Below, one piece after another: positions 1 to 12,003 of a stretch of 64,000 bases of DNA. The stretch comes from Cenococcum geophilum 1.58. Its lineage: Eukaryota > Ascomycota > Dothideomycetes > Gloniales > Gloniaceae. The notes beneath the pieces were generated by a model. The model searched no databases and was not told the origin of the DNA. It saw only the letters and a list, made by a program, of their open reading frames with translations. The DNA lies in assembly GCA_001692895.1 (NCBI GenBank), contig KV748192.1:434001-498000 (forward strand), in the 5' to 3' direction. Made by a program: the position numbers and the translations under genes. Numbering within the stretch: position 1 is the first letter of the stretch; each line of letters opens with the position of its first letter.

Positions 1-229
1 TATTAAAAAAATATATAATAGGTTTACGTAAATATAGCGCGTAGCGTATAGGTAGGTTAAATTTATAAACAACATCTTAATTAATAAGGTTAATTTGGTA
101 CCTATTATTATATAAAGTATATAAGCGGACTTCGCCCTAGGGCGTATCTATCGCGACGTATACCATAATACGTTTCTTCTCTCCCTCTATATTAGGCCCT
201 AGTTGCAGTTAAAAGAGATACGCTACTAG

Positions 230-1440
230 GGCTTTAGGTTTTCCAAAGCCCGAGCTAACTTCTCTTTATTAGCCTGCTTTTAATATTCCTTACAGTGGCC
301 GCCTGCGGTCCTTTAACTCGCCTACGTAGCACTAGCGTCTAGGGGGTCCCCTAAGCCATCTAGCTTTTAGGTAGTCTCCCCGGGAGTTTACTTAGAAAAG
401 CGTCGCCCTTTTTAGGTTCTATTTCCTAAGCCTAAGTTTACAGAACCTATGCTACGACCGCGCTTCATACGCGATAATTTGCCGCTACTACTTACGCGAT
501 CTTCCGCAAGCTTCGTGGTATTGAGTAATTACTCTATACGGCGGATTTTGTCAAAGAGATCTTTAGCGGTTTTTACCCGTTAGGCAAAGTTCTAGTAAAA
601 GAGCTCTGCTTGTAGGTGGGCTGGGAGATATAAGAACTAGAAGTCTACCTATTATTTAGGATTAATAAAAGGGGTATATAAAAAGAGGTCCTCTAAGCTA
701 CGTATATAGGCTAGAAAGACGTTAAACCTCTAGTTCTCCTTTATAATAGCCATATAGTACATTATAGCGTTATTAAAGCGTCTTACTATGGGGTTCCTAA
801 TCTAGTCTTGGACCATAGTCTTAAATTTGTCCTATAGTAAAGGACTCTTGTCCTTAGTGCCTAACCGGCGATAAACCAGTTAGGCGATTATTTTCTCTTT
901 TATAAGACCTTCGATGGCCTAGCGCGTACATCGCTTATAGTTATAGTTAGCGTTATTAACCTTAAATTGGTTCTTAACTGCGGCAATCCACCGGTTAAAA
1001 TACTATTAAGTAGTACCGCTAATATCGGGTAGTGACTTCTTAACTAGGGCGTTAAGATTTATTTAGCGTATACGTTCGCCACATAACTTATGCTCTTCGC
1101 TAGAGAGGTAACGGGAGGGCTTTGTTAAATTAATAATGCTCTATAAGTTAGTTATCTTCTTAGCCAGCTCATCTAGCTCCTTTATATTAGTGGTATTAGG
1201 TAGAACGCTAGTAACCTTACTAAGCTCTTATTAAGCCTAGGTATATAGGTTAAACTAATCTTTAGCGTTTATAGATATCTAATTGTTTTAAGATTCGGAA
1301 AATAGCTTAGATGCTACTAGTGTGCTTCTAGCGGTTTCGTCTACACTAGATCCTAAGGCGTTCTACGGTTATATCGCCAGCGTATTACCATTAGGTGTAG
1401 GCGTCGGTTTTCTTTTTAAAGGCATTATAGAAAAATTAAA
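230..1440 (-). pseudogene. D1 gag-like protein, RIP-degraded
   Basis: Homologous to the reading at 38216-39530 in D2, for example the segment around 1160-1300 matches 38510-38650. Stops at former Gln codons break the frame. The protein has no protease, reverse transcriptase or integrase motif that I recognise; I call it gag-like from its place directly after the LTR. A different structural protein is possible. Confidence 0.6.
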
Positions 1441-1477
1441 CCGGCTATCCTCCTAAGGGGATTAGTAAGAATTTAAA

Positions 1478-1702
1478 TATAAGGTAAGGATATAGATAAG
1501 GAGTCCAATGATAGAACAATGGGTATATTATATAGACAGAGACGAATCCTTAAGGGAAAAGGAGGAGTCTGTGTGCGAGGTAGGAAGGGTTTTCCCTAGG
1601 CATATATAGAGCACGTGCCTTACGGGCAAGTCACCCCTAGGTTGCCCCAGGGTCGCCCATACCTTGCGGCTATATAACTATTTACTCAGGTTTCACCTAA
1701 TA
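1478..1702 (-). repeat. D1 5' LTR
   Basis: About 225 bp. Read on the minus strand it starts TATTAGGT (ancestrally TG, changed by RIP) and ends CCTTATA. It aligns along its whole length with the D2 LTRs at 37939-38152 and 41775-41988. Confidence 0.85.
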
Positions 1703-2921
1703 GATATCTCGCCATTTTTATATTAGAATTAGTAATAGTTAAAATACTCCTTACTTCTTTATATAAGAGGTCTTCCTATATACGTATATTCTATATACTT
1801 AAATATATTTTTATATATAGTTATACATTATAGGCTAGTAATATACTTATTAGATAATCTTATAGGTCTTTATATAGCTAGGGTGCCCTACTATAGGGGA
1901 ATTATATATAAATTCGAGTATTTTAAATTATAAGGGTTTGGAATTTAGGATTACTATTTTCTATTAATAGTATAACTAATTATTATAGATTTTGCATTTA
2001 GCGAGTATAATATCCTTATATTACCGTTTCCCTATTTAAATTACTTTTATTATATCTACTATTTAGGAGTTGTTCTTATATTTATACTCTATTAATTTAT
2101 TAATTTCTAATTTATTCCTATTAAGCTCCGCGTTTAGAAATATAGAATATAGTTTCTTAAAGCGTTTAGGGGGTAGTAGAATTTATAATTAATTTATAAT
2201 TTGTTTATTAAAGGCGTTTATAGGTAAGTCCTATAATTATTATGTTAATAAGTTAGGCTTTTAATTAAGTTTACTAGGTTAATATATAATCTTAAAGTCA
2301 AATTATAAGAGGTATTCGGCTTAATAAATTTGGCGCTATATTAATTGCTTTATAGTTATAAAGTACTATAGGTTTTTATAGTCCGTTAATACGTATATTA
2401 GAAATAACAATCCTTTAAGTTCTAAACGCCATTATTTAAAGTATCTAATAATTATAAGCAGTTCCTTATTATATATCTTATAGTTTAATTTAATAGGGGT
2501 AAGTTTTTAAGAGAGAAAGGCTACTAGGCGTAGCTCGCCGTTTTTATTATATTGCGATAACACTTCTCCTAGTATATAATTAGATAAGTCTATTTTAATA
2601 ATATATTTAAAGTCTAGATTAAAGTAGGTAAAAATTAAAGTAGTTATAAAACGATATTTTATGTTATTAAAAGCTTATTTATATTTAGCAGTCTATTTAA
2701 ATCTTATATTCTTTCTTACTAAGTTTACTAATAGCTAAACAATTTTTAAGAAGTAATTAATAAATTAATAGTAGAAATTTACAAATTCTAGAAATCCTTA
2801 AATATTTTATATAATACTAGGACTTTCCTAGTTTATAAATATAGCGATTTTCTTAGGGTTTATTTTAATTCCGTTACAGGATATAATTAGGCCTAAGTAT
2901 ATAACTTTAAATATATAGAAC
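1703..2921 (-). pseudogene. C1 pol fragment: end of RT, RNase H, linker to integrase
   Basis: Read on the minus strand with stops taken as Gln. The segment near 2280-2500 shows the Ty3 RNase H signature (YNKEL-like start, then VLTDYKNLQYF and TTKQL-like motifs). Downstream, 1740-2270 reads as the linker that precedes the integrase zinc domain. It continues the RT fragment at 12004-12240 across A1. It is heavily mutated and not functional. Confidence 0.8.
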
Positions 2922-3115
2922 TGTTATAGAATAAGGGTAGTAGCTATAGAGCGTATGTATTTAAGGAGTCTATAAAACATTACGAGATTAATCGTAAGGG
3001 TTAAGGGCGTAAGGAGGTAATATACCTACGCGTAGCTAATATAAGCTATATATAAGGTATACGTAAGAGCACGGGGCTCTCCTATAGAAGGCCCCTATGG
3101 TAGGGTTCTATAATA
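2922..3115 (-). repeat. A1 3' LTR
   Basis: 194 bp, aligning end to end with the A3 LTRs. The TGTCACGG start appears as its RIP form. It is followed inward by a purine-rich polypurine tract (as read on the minus strand) at 3116-3135. Confidence 0.92.
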
Positions 3116-3335
3116 CTACCCCCCTTCCTATAGAGGCGGAGCTCCGGTGACGCTGTAGTTACTATATATATATATATATATAAGAGACACTTAAGGTATA
3201 GGAAAGAAGAAAGGGGGGTATTACTAAAGGTTTAAAATAATGTTATATAATAAGGCTTAGCATCTAAGAATCTAACTAATTAGATAACTTTAACTGCCAG
3301 TCGAAGTTCCTAGATATCTTAAGACCTTACGTAAC
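3116..3335 (-). other. A1 3' untranslated region with hairpin module
   Basis: Matches A3 60769-60973, including the polypurine tract, a TA-dinucleotide microsatellite at 3164-3182 and the inverted repeat near 3290-3315 (AACTT..ACCG/CGGT..AAGTT) described in the findings. Similarity to family A stops at about 3335. Confidence 0.8.
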
Positions 3336-3539
3336 TAAGAAATTTCTAGGGACTCCCTTTTAACCTAACCTTTAACTCATATATATAGAGTATTTATGTT
3401 AATAAACGTCTCTAGTACCTTATTTGGGTTCGCCTTTATTATCGCATCTACTAGGTTATCTTAGCTATTAATCTATTAAATCTTAAAGAGTTCTTAACGC
3501 TTATAGGATTGCTAAAGTGCCATAATATTAATTATAAGG

Positions 3540-3970
3540 CGCTTCTCCTTTATAGTACTAAGCTTAACTAAACACTTATAGAGGGAATATAAGTCGGTGT
3601 ATACGATTGTAGGGATAATAGGAAGTTTAAGTTAATCTATAATTATCTTTAGGGTAGTTCCAATTGCAATTGCTATATTAACTCCGCTAACTATTTTATA
3701 TATCTCTAACGCTAGGACGCTTTAAGTAACGTATTTGCTCTTTATTAAGCTCTAATAGATAAGATTACTATAGATTATAAAGTTATTCTCTCTAGTAGAT
3801 TCGTTTATAATAATAATCTTATATCCTAACTAGGAGCTAAAATCTTTATTTTTTATAAACGATCTATTAATAAATACAAAGAGCTTAGCGGTAGGAAGAT
3901 TAATAGGTATATAGAGTAGTCCCTAATTAAGATGGTTTATTTGCTAAAAAAAGACGTTTATTTAGGGCAA
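3540..3970 (-). pseudogene. Copia RNase H, RIP-degraded
   Basis: Minus-strand reading contains FVFINRSF, SSQLGYKIIIINES, NLIYQSLTKSKRVTRSVLAL and EIYKMVSGVNIAIAIGTTLK. This is the RNase H-like C-terminal domain of fungal copia polyproteins (SxKVTRSVLASE region). Coding similarity ends close to the junction with A1 at 3336. Confidence 0.8.
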
Positions 3971-4149
3971 GAATATTATCCTTAGTTAGTTCCTAGTATT
4001 AGGTAGTAATAGAGAGATCGAATAAAGCCTTAGGTTAATAGATAGAAGCAATATAAGCTCCGCAAGTGCGTTACTCTATATATCCTTACTTTAGAGAATT
4101 AACGTTAATAATATTAATCTTCTTGCCTTAACCCTTCTAGCGTAAAGCA

Positions 4150-5110
4150 ATAGAATCCTTGTTTAGGGAGAGGATGTATTTATTAAAGAGTAATAGTATT
4201 ATTAAATTAAGCTTTTCCTTTAGCTTTGCTATAATATTTACCTTTACTAGCTTATCTTCTTTAAGAGCTAAGAATTGGTCGTCTCTTAAGATAATTATAT
4301 TATTAGTTTATATGCCGATAATTCTAAATAGAGTTCCTATAGTTATAATAAGGAAGTATAAATTAAACGTAGAAGTAGTTATTAAAAGCTTCTCTTTATA
4401 GTGCTTACTATAGGTAGCCCACCAATGAGTTCCTGCCTCTATAATTCCGTATAATAGCTTAAGCATAACCATAATCATATCTTTAGGATATTGGTAGCGA
4501 ATTTGCTCTAGAAGGTGTGCCAATATTAAGCGCTAAAGGTGTATTTCTAATTGGGTGTAGGCCTAGGTAATATCTTATAAATAAACCACTATTCTATTTT
4601 TTATTAAGGAGGGAGCTAATATAATAATAACTTATTAACTAGCTCGTTAAATTATTAGAAATTATATAAGAATTATCTCCTTACTATTGTCGTTGTAACC
4701 TTAAATAATAAGCCTTAATTTCTTAAATAGGGCGTTAGTAGCCTTGCCCTTAATCTTATTAACTATCCTTAACTTAAAGATGCAAACTTTATTAAACTTA
4801 GTAGGGTTATACTTCTTAAATTTAAAAACTCCTCTTATAATAAAACCGTTGATCTCCTGCTTATTAGATGCCTAAAAAGGAGCTCCTAGGGTTATAATAT
4901 AACCTTCCTTTTAAAGCTGTTTTACGAGCTTAAAGTTAGCCTTTTCTTTAGCTGTTATAAAGGCCATTAATAACTTAACTCTACTCTTAATAGCGGCAAT
5001 AAATTATTCTTTAAAATTAATAAGATATTAGCGATTTTATAATCCCTTCGGGCGACCTCTACCGCGTTATAATTATAGCGTATCTACTATAATTGTCTTA
5101 GGATTATAGT
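4150..5110 (-). pseudogene. Copia reverse transcriptase, RIP-degraded
   Basis: Reads PKTIIVDTL, GRGRPKGL, then a copia RT with FKLRIVNKIKGKATNA and LVVYLQDITQAYTQ-like stretches. An open stretch at 4308-4523 (71 codons) covers HLLEQIRYQYPKDMIMVMLK and LLYGIIEAGTHWWATYSKHY, which is classic fungal copia RT. The rest carries stops at Gln codons. Confidence 0.85.
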
Positions 5111-5399
5111 CGCCTTCTAGAATACGTTAATTATAGTTCTCCTTTAGGGCATCTTCTAGGGCATCCTATAAAGGCTTAGATTTATTATCTTTATAGTAAG
5201 GCTTAATTATAGTTAAACGGAATTAAGTGGGTCCGTAAGGCATCTAAATAGTATAAGTTTAACTATTAATTGCAATAAGTTAGTATAGGCCTAACTATCC
5301 TCCCTTTTTATACTATACGCGTACTTTAGGCTAGAGTAGTAGATTAAGCGTAGTTAATATATTTGGGCCATTTCTTATTCCTAGTGCGTTATTAACCTA

Positions 5400-6224
5400 G
5401 CGTGTAGCGTAAAGACGTCGTACCTCCTTTATTGCCTTATAAATAGCCTCGGCTTATTATATAATAGAGGGAAATAGTAAAGAATTATTAGTTATTTAAG
5501 GGTAGGCGCTAAAGACTAGCAATATAGGTATAAGTTTATCTAGGCTAGCGGAATTGTTAATAGCTTTAACAGCCATTTATAAGGTAAGTTCTTTACTAGC
5601 GTCCTTTAGTTCTAAAGAGATAATCTTATATACGCGGCGTAATGGCGTGTAATATTGCTCTACTTTTTTAATACTATTATATGCCTTAACGGGGACTTTC
5701 TTAACCTTAATTACTATTGCCTTTATCTATTATCGGAACTCTATAGATAAGAAGTTCTTTCCTATATTATAGATAATTTAATTAGGGGGTCCTAAATAGA
5801 CATTAATTTAGCATAACCAAAGGGTATCCTATGCGTTTTTAGCTAATATATCTTTTAAGAAACGCGCGGCTTAGAAGGAGGTTAAAAAGTTAATAACTTA
5901 GAGTACTGGCTTACCGCTAAGATATATAACGTCAATAATAATACAGAAGTTAAAGTCGTAGTTATCCTTAAGGGTGAACTTAAATTAGCTAGGGAACTTC
6001 TAGTTTATTTAGTAGTAATAATAGTACTTTATAAGATACTTAATTGCCTTAACTTTAACTTTATAGCCTACTCGCTAAAGAACCCTAAGCAATTAATAAA
6101 TAGATAGGTGGCTAAAATGACGGTATAGTTAACGTAACTCTAGCTTAGTTAAATGGCTCTAAGTAATACTCTTTTCTAGTTAATAAAGGAGCAACTAGGG
6201 GTGACCCTACTTGCGTATAACGGG
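5400..6224 (-). pseudogene. Copia integrase, RIP-degraded
   Basis: After the MITE the minus strand continues with the region between protease and integrase, with histidines at the expected zinc-binding spacing, and then the integrase core (FKFTLKDNYDFNF, IDVIYLSGKPVLQV, INVYLGPPN, IKKVEQYYTPLRR) between about 6050 and 5500. These match the well-known fungal copia integrase pattern, including the V-E-R-Y/H catalytic Glu region. Stops at Gln and Trp positions show it is dead. Confidence 0.78.
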
Positions 6225-6226
6225 TA

Positions 6227-7017
6227 CAGTAAAAACTCTTTATAACGATACGGTTTTTTTTACCGTCCGTATCGTTATACCAAAGGTATCGTTGTATTTA
6301 GACTTTGTACGTAAAACACACCAAACGTCAAAATTATGTAATGATATTGCATATCTATGAGCCTGAAGTTAAAATTGAGCGACCAGCTCCACCAAAAAAC
6401 GATTTAATCGTCGTCTGCTTGGTGTTTTGGGTCGTCATCCTTAAATTCGACGCTCGTGCCTTAATAGAGTTGAGGAGAGGATGTTCGTCAGCTTGCTGTC
6501 GCTCTCGCCCGCCATACCCACGTGGCAATTTAGCTAAATCAAGGTGGTTAAATTTATCGCTTAGTATTTCTGATATTAAGGATTAATTGATCCTTCAATA
6601 GAGGAAGTCGCGTGCCTATAAAGCAATGTGTTTTTGTAATAAGTGAGGGTGTTTTATATGGTAGGCGCGTAGTTATTTTCTAACGCTCAAAGTTAGAGAA
6701 TCCATGACGACGTTGCCTTTAAGGATTTTAAGGCCAATAAATAAGATAGAATTAAGTATGGAGAGTAAGATCTAAGTATTATTTTAATAGATTTTAATCG
6801 TTATGTGATGAAGATTGATGGCTAAACTTACGTGAGGAAAGGCCAAATCTGACGAATTAAAAACTCCTTATAACGATTTTGGTGGGGCCACCTCTACGAT
6901 ATCGTCAAATGTCAGTATATCGTAATATTACACCAAAAAAGGCTTGATTAAGGGGTGTTGATCGTAATATAGAGTATATCGTTATAACACCGTTATCGTT
7001 ATAAGGAGTTTTTACTG
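6227..7017. mobile_element. MITE-like DNA element with TA duplication (in copia)
   Basis: 791 bp flanked by TA (6225-6226 and 7018-7019). The terminal inverted repeats begin CAGTAAAAACTC and run 24 bp with one mismatch (CTTTAT on the left, CCTTAT on the right). Excision restores the copia frame (NRV-PVIRK). TA target and TIR form fit a non-autonomous Tc1/mariner-type element. No transposase is seen; a 93-codon open stretch at 6305-6586 has no recognisable domain. The base composition is clearly less RIP-altered than its surroundings, so it came late or escaped RIP. Confidence 0.88.
6857..7017. mobile_element. Possible smaller MITE nested at the end of the 791-bp MITE
   Basis: The TIR core AAAAACTCCTTATAACGAT recurs internally at 6859-6877 in the same orientation as the left terminus. 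With the right terminus it delimits a 161-bp unit. This could be a self-insertion or a tandem duplication of the end. Confidence 0.55.
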
Positions 7018-7019
7018 TA

Positions 7020-9060
7020 CCCGATTATCTCCTTAGATAAGTATATTCTTAAGGTTATTAAGCTTAACGCCTAATTTATCTATATCTCTAATGCAAAATA
7101 AAAACGGGGTATTTGTGGGAATAACGTAAAAAGTAATATACCCTAAGGGGGTTTTAACCCTAATTGTGCTAAGAAAGATTGTAGTACCCTTGCTAAAACG
7201 AATTGTGTATTAGCCTGCCGTTAAATAGTTAATCTAAATAGAGCTATTAAGCTGCTAAAGGGCTCGAACTTAAGGTTCTCCTACTATAGATACTCCTGCG
7301 GCTCCTATATCCGGCATAATACTATAGAAGATGTTTACCGAGTATTTATCGTTAAAGAAGAATATAGAACTCTCCCTTGGCTTGTTAAAGATATCTAACT
7401 TTATAATAGAGTGGAGTATAAATTGGTTATTAAGAACAGCGACGGTTTATATACCATTTACCTTACCATACTTAGTAAAGTATTGGTTAGGTGAGTAGTC
7501 CTTAATTTCTATATCTATAAGGAGCTATTTAGTCTTATTAACCTCACCCTTAAGGTCTTTTACGCCTTTATATTAAACTAGAAAGCTTTAGAAGTAGGCC
7601 GTAGTAACCTTATAATTTTTAATGTTTCTTATACTTTAACGGAACTTATTATATACCTTCTTTCGCTTATTAAGGGAGTGTCTAGTTAACTAGTAATTTG
7701 GCTTCTTATAAACGTAGCACTTCTTCTAGTAATTACTTTAAAATAAACCTCTATAAGGACCTCCATAATTACCTTATAGTTAATATTAATTATACCCTCT
7801 TCTATATTCCCTACCACGGCTACTATATATTTAATTAGTCTAGTTATAATTATATTAGTTAAGAATACTTAGTTAGGTAGGGTTTTTAGTATAGAACTAT
7901 TAAGATTCTTATATTTACATTACAGTACCTATAGCGGAGCGTAGCTTAGTATATACTCCTTTAAACGTATCCGTAAGTTTATATAGCGCTAAGTTGCACT
8001 TAGAAATACTATGGCATACTAAGATAACCTAGTCCCTTAGGCTATTCTTATTTTAGTAAGTTTTAGTAAGGCTATATTAAATTTTCTAGAGTTTATTAAA
8101 GAGTAGTTAAAGGCACTCTAAATAAGTCTTTATTAAGTTAAAAGCAATAACTCTCTAAAATATAGTTTCCCGCTATTTGGATATATAAAGTTAGCAATTT
8201 TTATTGGTCTTAAAGTAAGCTCTAATAAGTTAAAGCATTATATTAAAGCTATAGTTTTTACCCATAATATGGTTGTAATAGAATATTACTGCCCGTCCTT
8301 TTAATATAATAGAGAAAGCGTAGTAGTACTAATAGCATTAAATTCTAACCTTGTTATAACAGTTATAAAAAACCTATAGTTTTACTTTAAGTATATTATA
8401 TAGTTCTTCTCTAAACTTTTTTTCTTCGTCCAAATATACCTTTATTAGATTTGTGACTTCTTATAGTAAAGGCTTACTAGTTGGCTAGAGTAGAGGAGTT
8501 GGAGATAGTGGAGGTAGAGGAAGAGTACCTCTAGGTAGGAGAGCACCTTTAGGTGGGAGAGCACCTTTAGGTAGAAGAGTAGCGTTCTAGGGGTTTCGTT
8601 TTAAATTAAAGTTGCCTTTTAAAGAATATAGGTTAGTTCTAGGTTTCTATAGTTAATATATAATCTTAGCTTCCGTCTATACTAGTTCTTCTATACTAGT
8701 AATAACGGCCTAAATATTACTAGTAATTAGGTTACCGTTTTTAGTAATATATACCCTATTTCTATAGAGGAATCTTAAAAATCCTAAACAATATTAATAT
8801 CGCCAAGTGCCTAGGTATTAGCGGTCTATCCTATAAAATCCTCCCTAAAATATTCCCACAGCTGTAAATTGGCGTAGTATCTACTTTAGTAAAATATAAT
8901 ACGGTATAGAAGAAAGCTATTAACTTATTTTATAGTATAAGTTGTTATATTAAAGGTAAATTCGTCCTAATTTTTATTAATAAGTTTCGTATATAAAGCT
9001 ACCCCTAGTGGTAAGGAGTCTTCCTAGTCGTTTAAAGTAGGCGTAGCTATGTTTTTAGAG
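7020..9060 (-). pseudogene. Copia gag and protease, RIP-degraded
   Basis: Gag-like sequence reads from about 9060 down to 7500. At about 7277-7330 the minus strand reads a retropepsin-type motif (DIGAAGVSIVGEPQ, ancestrally DTGAAG), which is characteristic of fungal copia polyproteins. The reading runs to a TA at 7018-7019, where the MITE is inserted, and resumes beyond it as PVIRKQGHP. Many Gln codons are now stops. Confidence 0.75.
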
Positions 9061-9613
9061 GGAGCGAAGTGTTATTAGTGTAGGGATTATTGTTTAGTAC
9101 GCGTTCGTAATATATATTTGTCGTTTGGTACGCGTTTGTGACGTATATTTATAATTATAGGGCTTAGGACTAGTTCTAGCCTTAAATCGCAAAGACTTAT
9201 AAAGCGTATTGTTCTACGTAATAGACGCAAGAATCTATAATCTTAGAAAGGCTTAGGGCCAGTTTTAGCCTTTAAATCCTTAGATTTATAGAAGAGTTCT
9301 ATTTAAAGTTTAGGACTAGTTCTAACCTTAAAAGATAGCTTCCTTTAGCATAAGTAGTACTAGTATAGTAGCTTATCTCTTCTTAGTGGAATACCTAGCT
9401 ATTCTGTAGTATAACAGTAAAGTTAACTACTAATTAGTATTGGTTATATAAGGGGATATCACGTAGCTACAGTTCGTAGATAGTATAATAATTGTTATTA
9501 TATTTAAATAAGGGAGGGCAAGGAGCTTAAGGCTCCTCGCCACGCTACTGCCGCGGCGACACGTGACGGCAACTTGCCTTACGTGACGGCAACTTGCCTA
9601 TATTCCCGACACT

Positions 9614-11805
9614 AGGTAAGTCTCTCTATAGTATTTAGAGTTAAAGGTTACTTTTCTCTTTTCTTAGTTAATAGTAGGGTTATATTATTTAAGCTAGCTT
9701 ATTTTAAGGATAATAGGGTAGTTAGTAAGTAGTATAATATAGGCCTAAAGCTCTTTTTAGTGCCTATTTATATCTAAGTAGAGTTATACTATATAGGTAA
9801 TCTTCTATATAGTATAACTATTATTAGTAAGTTATAGGGCGTGGGCTTTAGTAAGGGGTAAAGTAGGTAGGTTATAAGTGCGCATAAGTTAGGTATCTAT
9901 AAATTAGTTAATAGCTTTGTAGTTAATTATAAAACGGCTTTTATATTATTTTATAGCAGTAGTTCCTATTATAGGTAAAACTATCTATTTCCATCTATTT
10001 ATTTTTACTAAGTTATTTATTAAATAGGCCAATATATAGATCCCTCTATTATTAGGGCGTTCTAACCTATAACTTAGGGCTAAGACTTAGCGTTTTCCAC
10101 TTTTATATCTAATTCTACTACTATTACTACGTCTTTATCTTATATAGTAGTAGCATATAATAATATATTTAGTATTTAGGGCATTAGGTTAAGTATTAGG
10201 CGGTAAATACTAAATCTAGCTATTAAATAGTTTAGGTTATTATAATAATAGCCTTCTTAATAGTACTTATAGCAGTGTCCTAGTTTCTAGAGTAGCTCGC
10301 GCTCTCTATTTAGGAGTTTTTACGGAAAAGTTAGTATAAAGAGGTTAACGTTAGCTCTAGTAGTACTTAAAATAGTAGGCGTTAGTAGCTTAGTATATAT
10401 AGGTTTAGTAGGCCTAAAGGGCTTTTATAATAAGGTCTTTAAGTAAAGGTTAGTAATAGTAATTTAATTTAGTTATTGTTTAATCTTCTATAGAGCTGCT
10501 ACTATCTTATAAATATCGTTATAGTTATAGCTGGCGGCTGCGTAACTAAGGCAATAAGTAACTTTTTTAAGGAGATCTTCTTAGTCTTGAGTATCGTCTT
10601 AGGTAAGGGCTGTAGTATATTCCTAGAATTTAATATAAATTTTATTAAATAATTTAGTAGGGCTTATCTTTAGGATATGTAGTTTAGCTCGGTTGGTAGC
10701 TAGTAGGTTATAATTACAGTATATTAGGTTAAGATTATTAAGAACTTCTTAGTAAAACTGCTACTTTTAGGGGCTACTAGTTTCCTATTAGGCGAAAAGT
10801 CTATTAAATAATATACCATTTATTCGCCTAATAATATAGCTAATCTTAATATCTTTTATAGGAAAAAGGTAGGTGCTCTAAGTTTATTTCTCGTGGATTT
10901 ATATCTTTTAGTAGCTATATTCCTTAAGGTCTTCTTAAAAAACTAGGGGATTAAGGTAGTATATATTAGATTCTACGGTAGTAATTTAGGTCCAATTATT
11001 ATAGCTTTTATTATTACCGCTTTAGTAAGGGTTTTTATTAGGTAAAGCTGCTTAGCGCTAACCCTCCGTTAAACGTTAAGTAGGTAAAGTTACTAGGGGC
11101 GTAGAGACTTAGGTAGCGTTATATATAGTAAAGAGGTATCTAGCGTTATTACGGATATGCTTATTAAGCTAAGATTATAGGTATTTAATTATACCTTCTT
11201 TTTTAGTAACTGTAGTAATTAGTATAATCTTATTCTTCTTTAACTATTAAACGTCGCGTTTAGATATATAGAGGTTGTCTTTAGTTTCTTAACGTGTATT
11301 ATTAGCGAGCGCCTTATAAGCTTATAGGTCTTAGATAGTATTATAATCTTAGGTAGTACGCATCTTAGCTTATATAAGCTTTAGGTAGTAGTTTTAGAGA
11401 AGGCGGTAGTATTTATTAGGGTCTTATACTACTATTTTTATAAATATCTTAGCGTCTTAGATTTTAATTTTAATAGGTAGTAGCCCTTCTATTTACTTAT
11501 CTGTAGTTATATAGTTAATAAAAGATAAGATATTATTAGTGTCTATTTCCTTAGGGGTTAGGGCTAGGGCTAATAAATTAAATTCTCCTAGGATTAATTG
11601 GCGTTATAGGTTAAGTATAGGTATTAGATTGTTCTTTAGGTTTAATATAGTAGCTAATAAGGAATATTATCTTACTATTATAGGTTCCTTAAAAGTATAA
11701 AATAAGGTAATTTATAGACACGCTACTTTTAGCAGCGCCTATAGTATTATAAAGACGTAGAATTGGTTATAGGCTAAACGTTAGTAGTAAAAAGGCGTAA
11801 TATAA
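9614..11805 (-). pseudogene. A1 gag and start of protease, RIP-degraded
   Basis: Reverse complement aligns with A3 55014-57192: leader, gag with coiled segments, the ruined CCHC knuckle, and protease (LIxCGATxKFI region near 9900-9960). Family A similarity ends at about 9613, within the sequence just after the protease, where the copia terminus begins. Confidence 0.85.
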
Positions 11806-11998
11806 TGTTATAGAACAAGGGTAGTAGCTATAGAGCGTATGTATTCGAGGAGTCTATAAGACATTACGTAATTAATTATAAGGGTTAAGGGCGTAAGGAG
11901 GTAATATACCTACGCGTAGCTAATATAAGCTATATATAAGGTATATGTAAAAGTACGGGGCTCTCCTATAGAGGCCCCTATAGTAGAGTTCCGTAATA
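11806..11998 (-). repeat. A1 5' LTR
   Basis: 193 bp, matching the other A LTRs end to end. It is followed outward by the AGAAC duplication at 11999-12003. Confidence 0.92.
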
Positions 11999-12003
11999 AG
12001 AAC

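Larger units (their letters stand above)
1..1702 (-). mobile_element. D1: partial gag-only LTR retrotransposon (5' LTR and gag)
   Basis: Reverse complement matches D2 (37939-41988) over the LTR, the gag-like region and the sequence downstream of it, so this is a second copy on the minus strand, leaving the window at position 1. It lies directly against the C1 remnant at 1703. The last five bases, GATAT at 1703-1707, would be the target duplication, but the other end is outside the window. D1 lacks the 60-69 bp tandem array that D2 carries after gag. Confidence 0.85.
3336..9613 (-). mobile_element. Ty1/copia retrotransposon remnant inside A1
   Basis: Minus-strand fungal copia element. Its 5' end is at 9613, where the minus strand begins TGTCGGGAATATAGGC. 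Gag, protease, integrase, RT and RNase H follow in copia order (integrase before RT). The 3' LTR is absent: copia coding sequence ends near 3336, where family A 3' sequence resumes. One deletion that removed the copia 3' end and the adjoining A1 pol would explain this. It is interrupted by a MITE at 6227-7017. Confidence 0.85.
2922..11998 (-). mobile_element. A1: Ty3 chromovirus with a nested copia and a deleted pol
   Basis: Minus-strand family A copy bounded by LTRs at 2922-3115 and 11806-11998 and flanked by a perfect 5-bp duplication AGAAC (2917-2921 and 11999-12003) inside the C1 reverse transcriptase. Inside, only the 5' part (gag and early protease, 9614-11805) and the 3' untranslated part (3116-3335) belong to family A. 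The region equivalent to A3 57193-60768 (RT, RNase H, integrase, chromodomain) is missing and a copia remnant sits in its place. Confidence 0.92.

Noticed and set aside
6305..6586. 93-codon open stretch in the MITE as a real gene
   Set aside because: No domain, no start context and no family; MITEs are normally non-coding.
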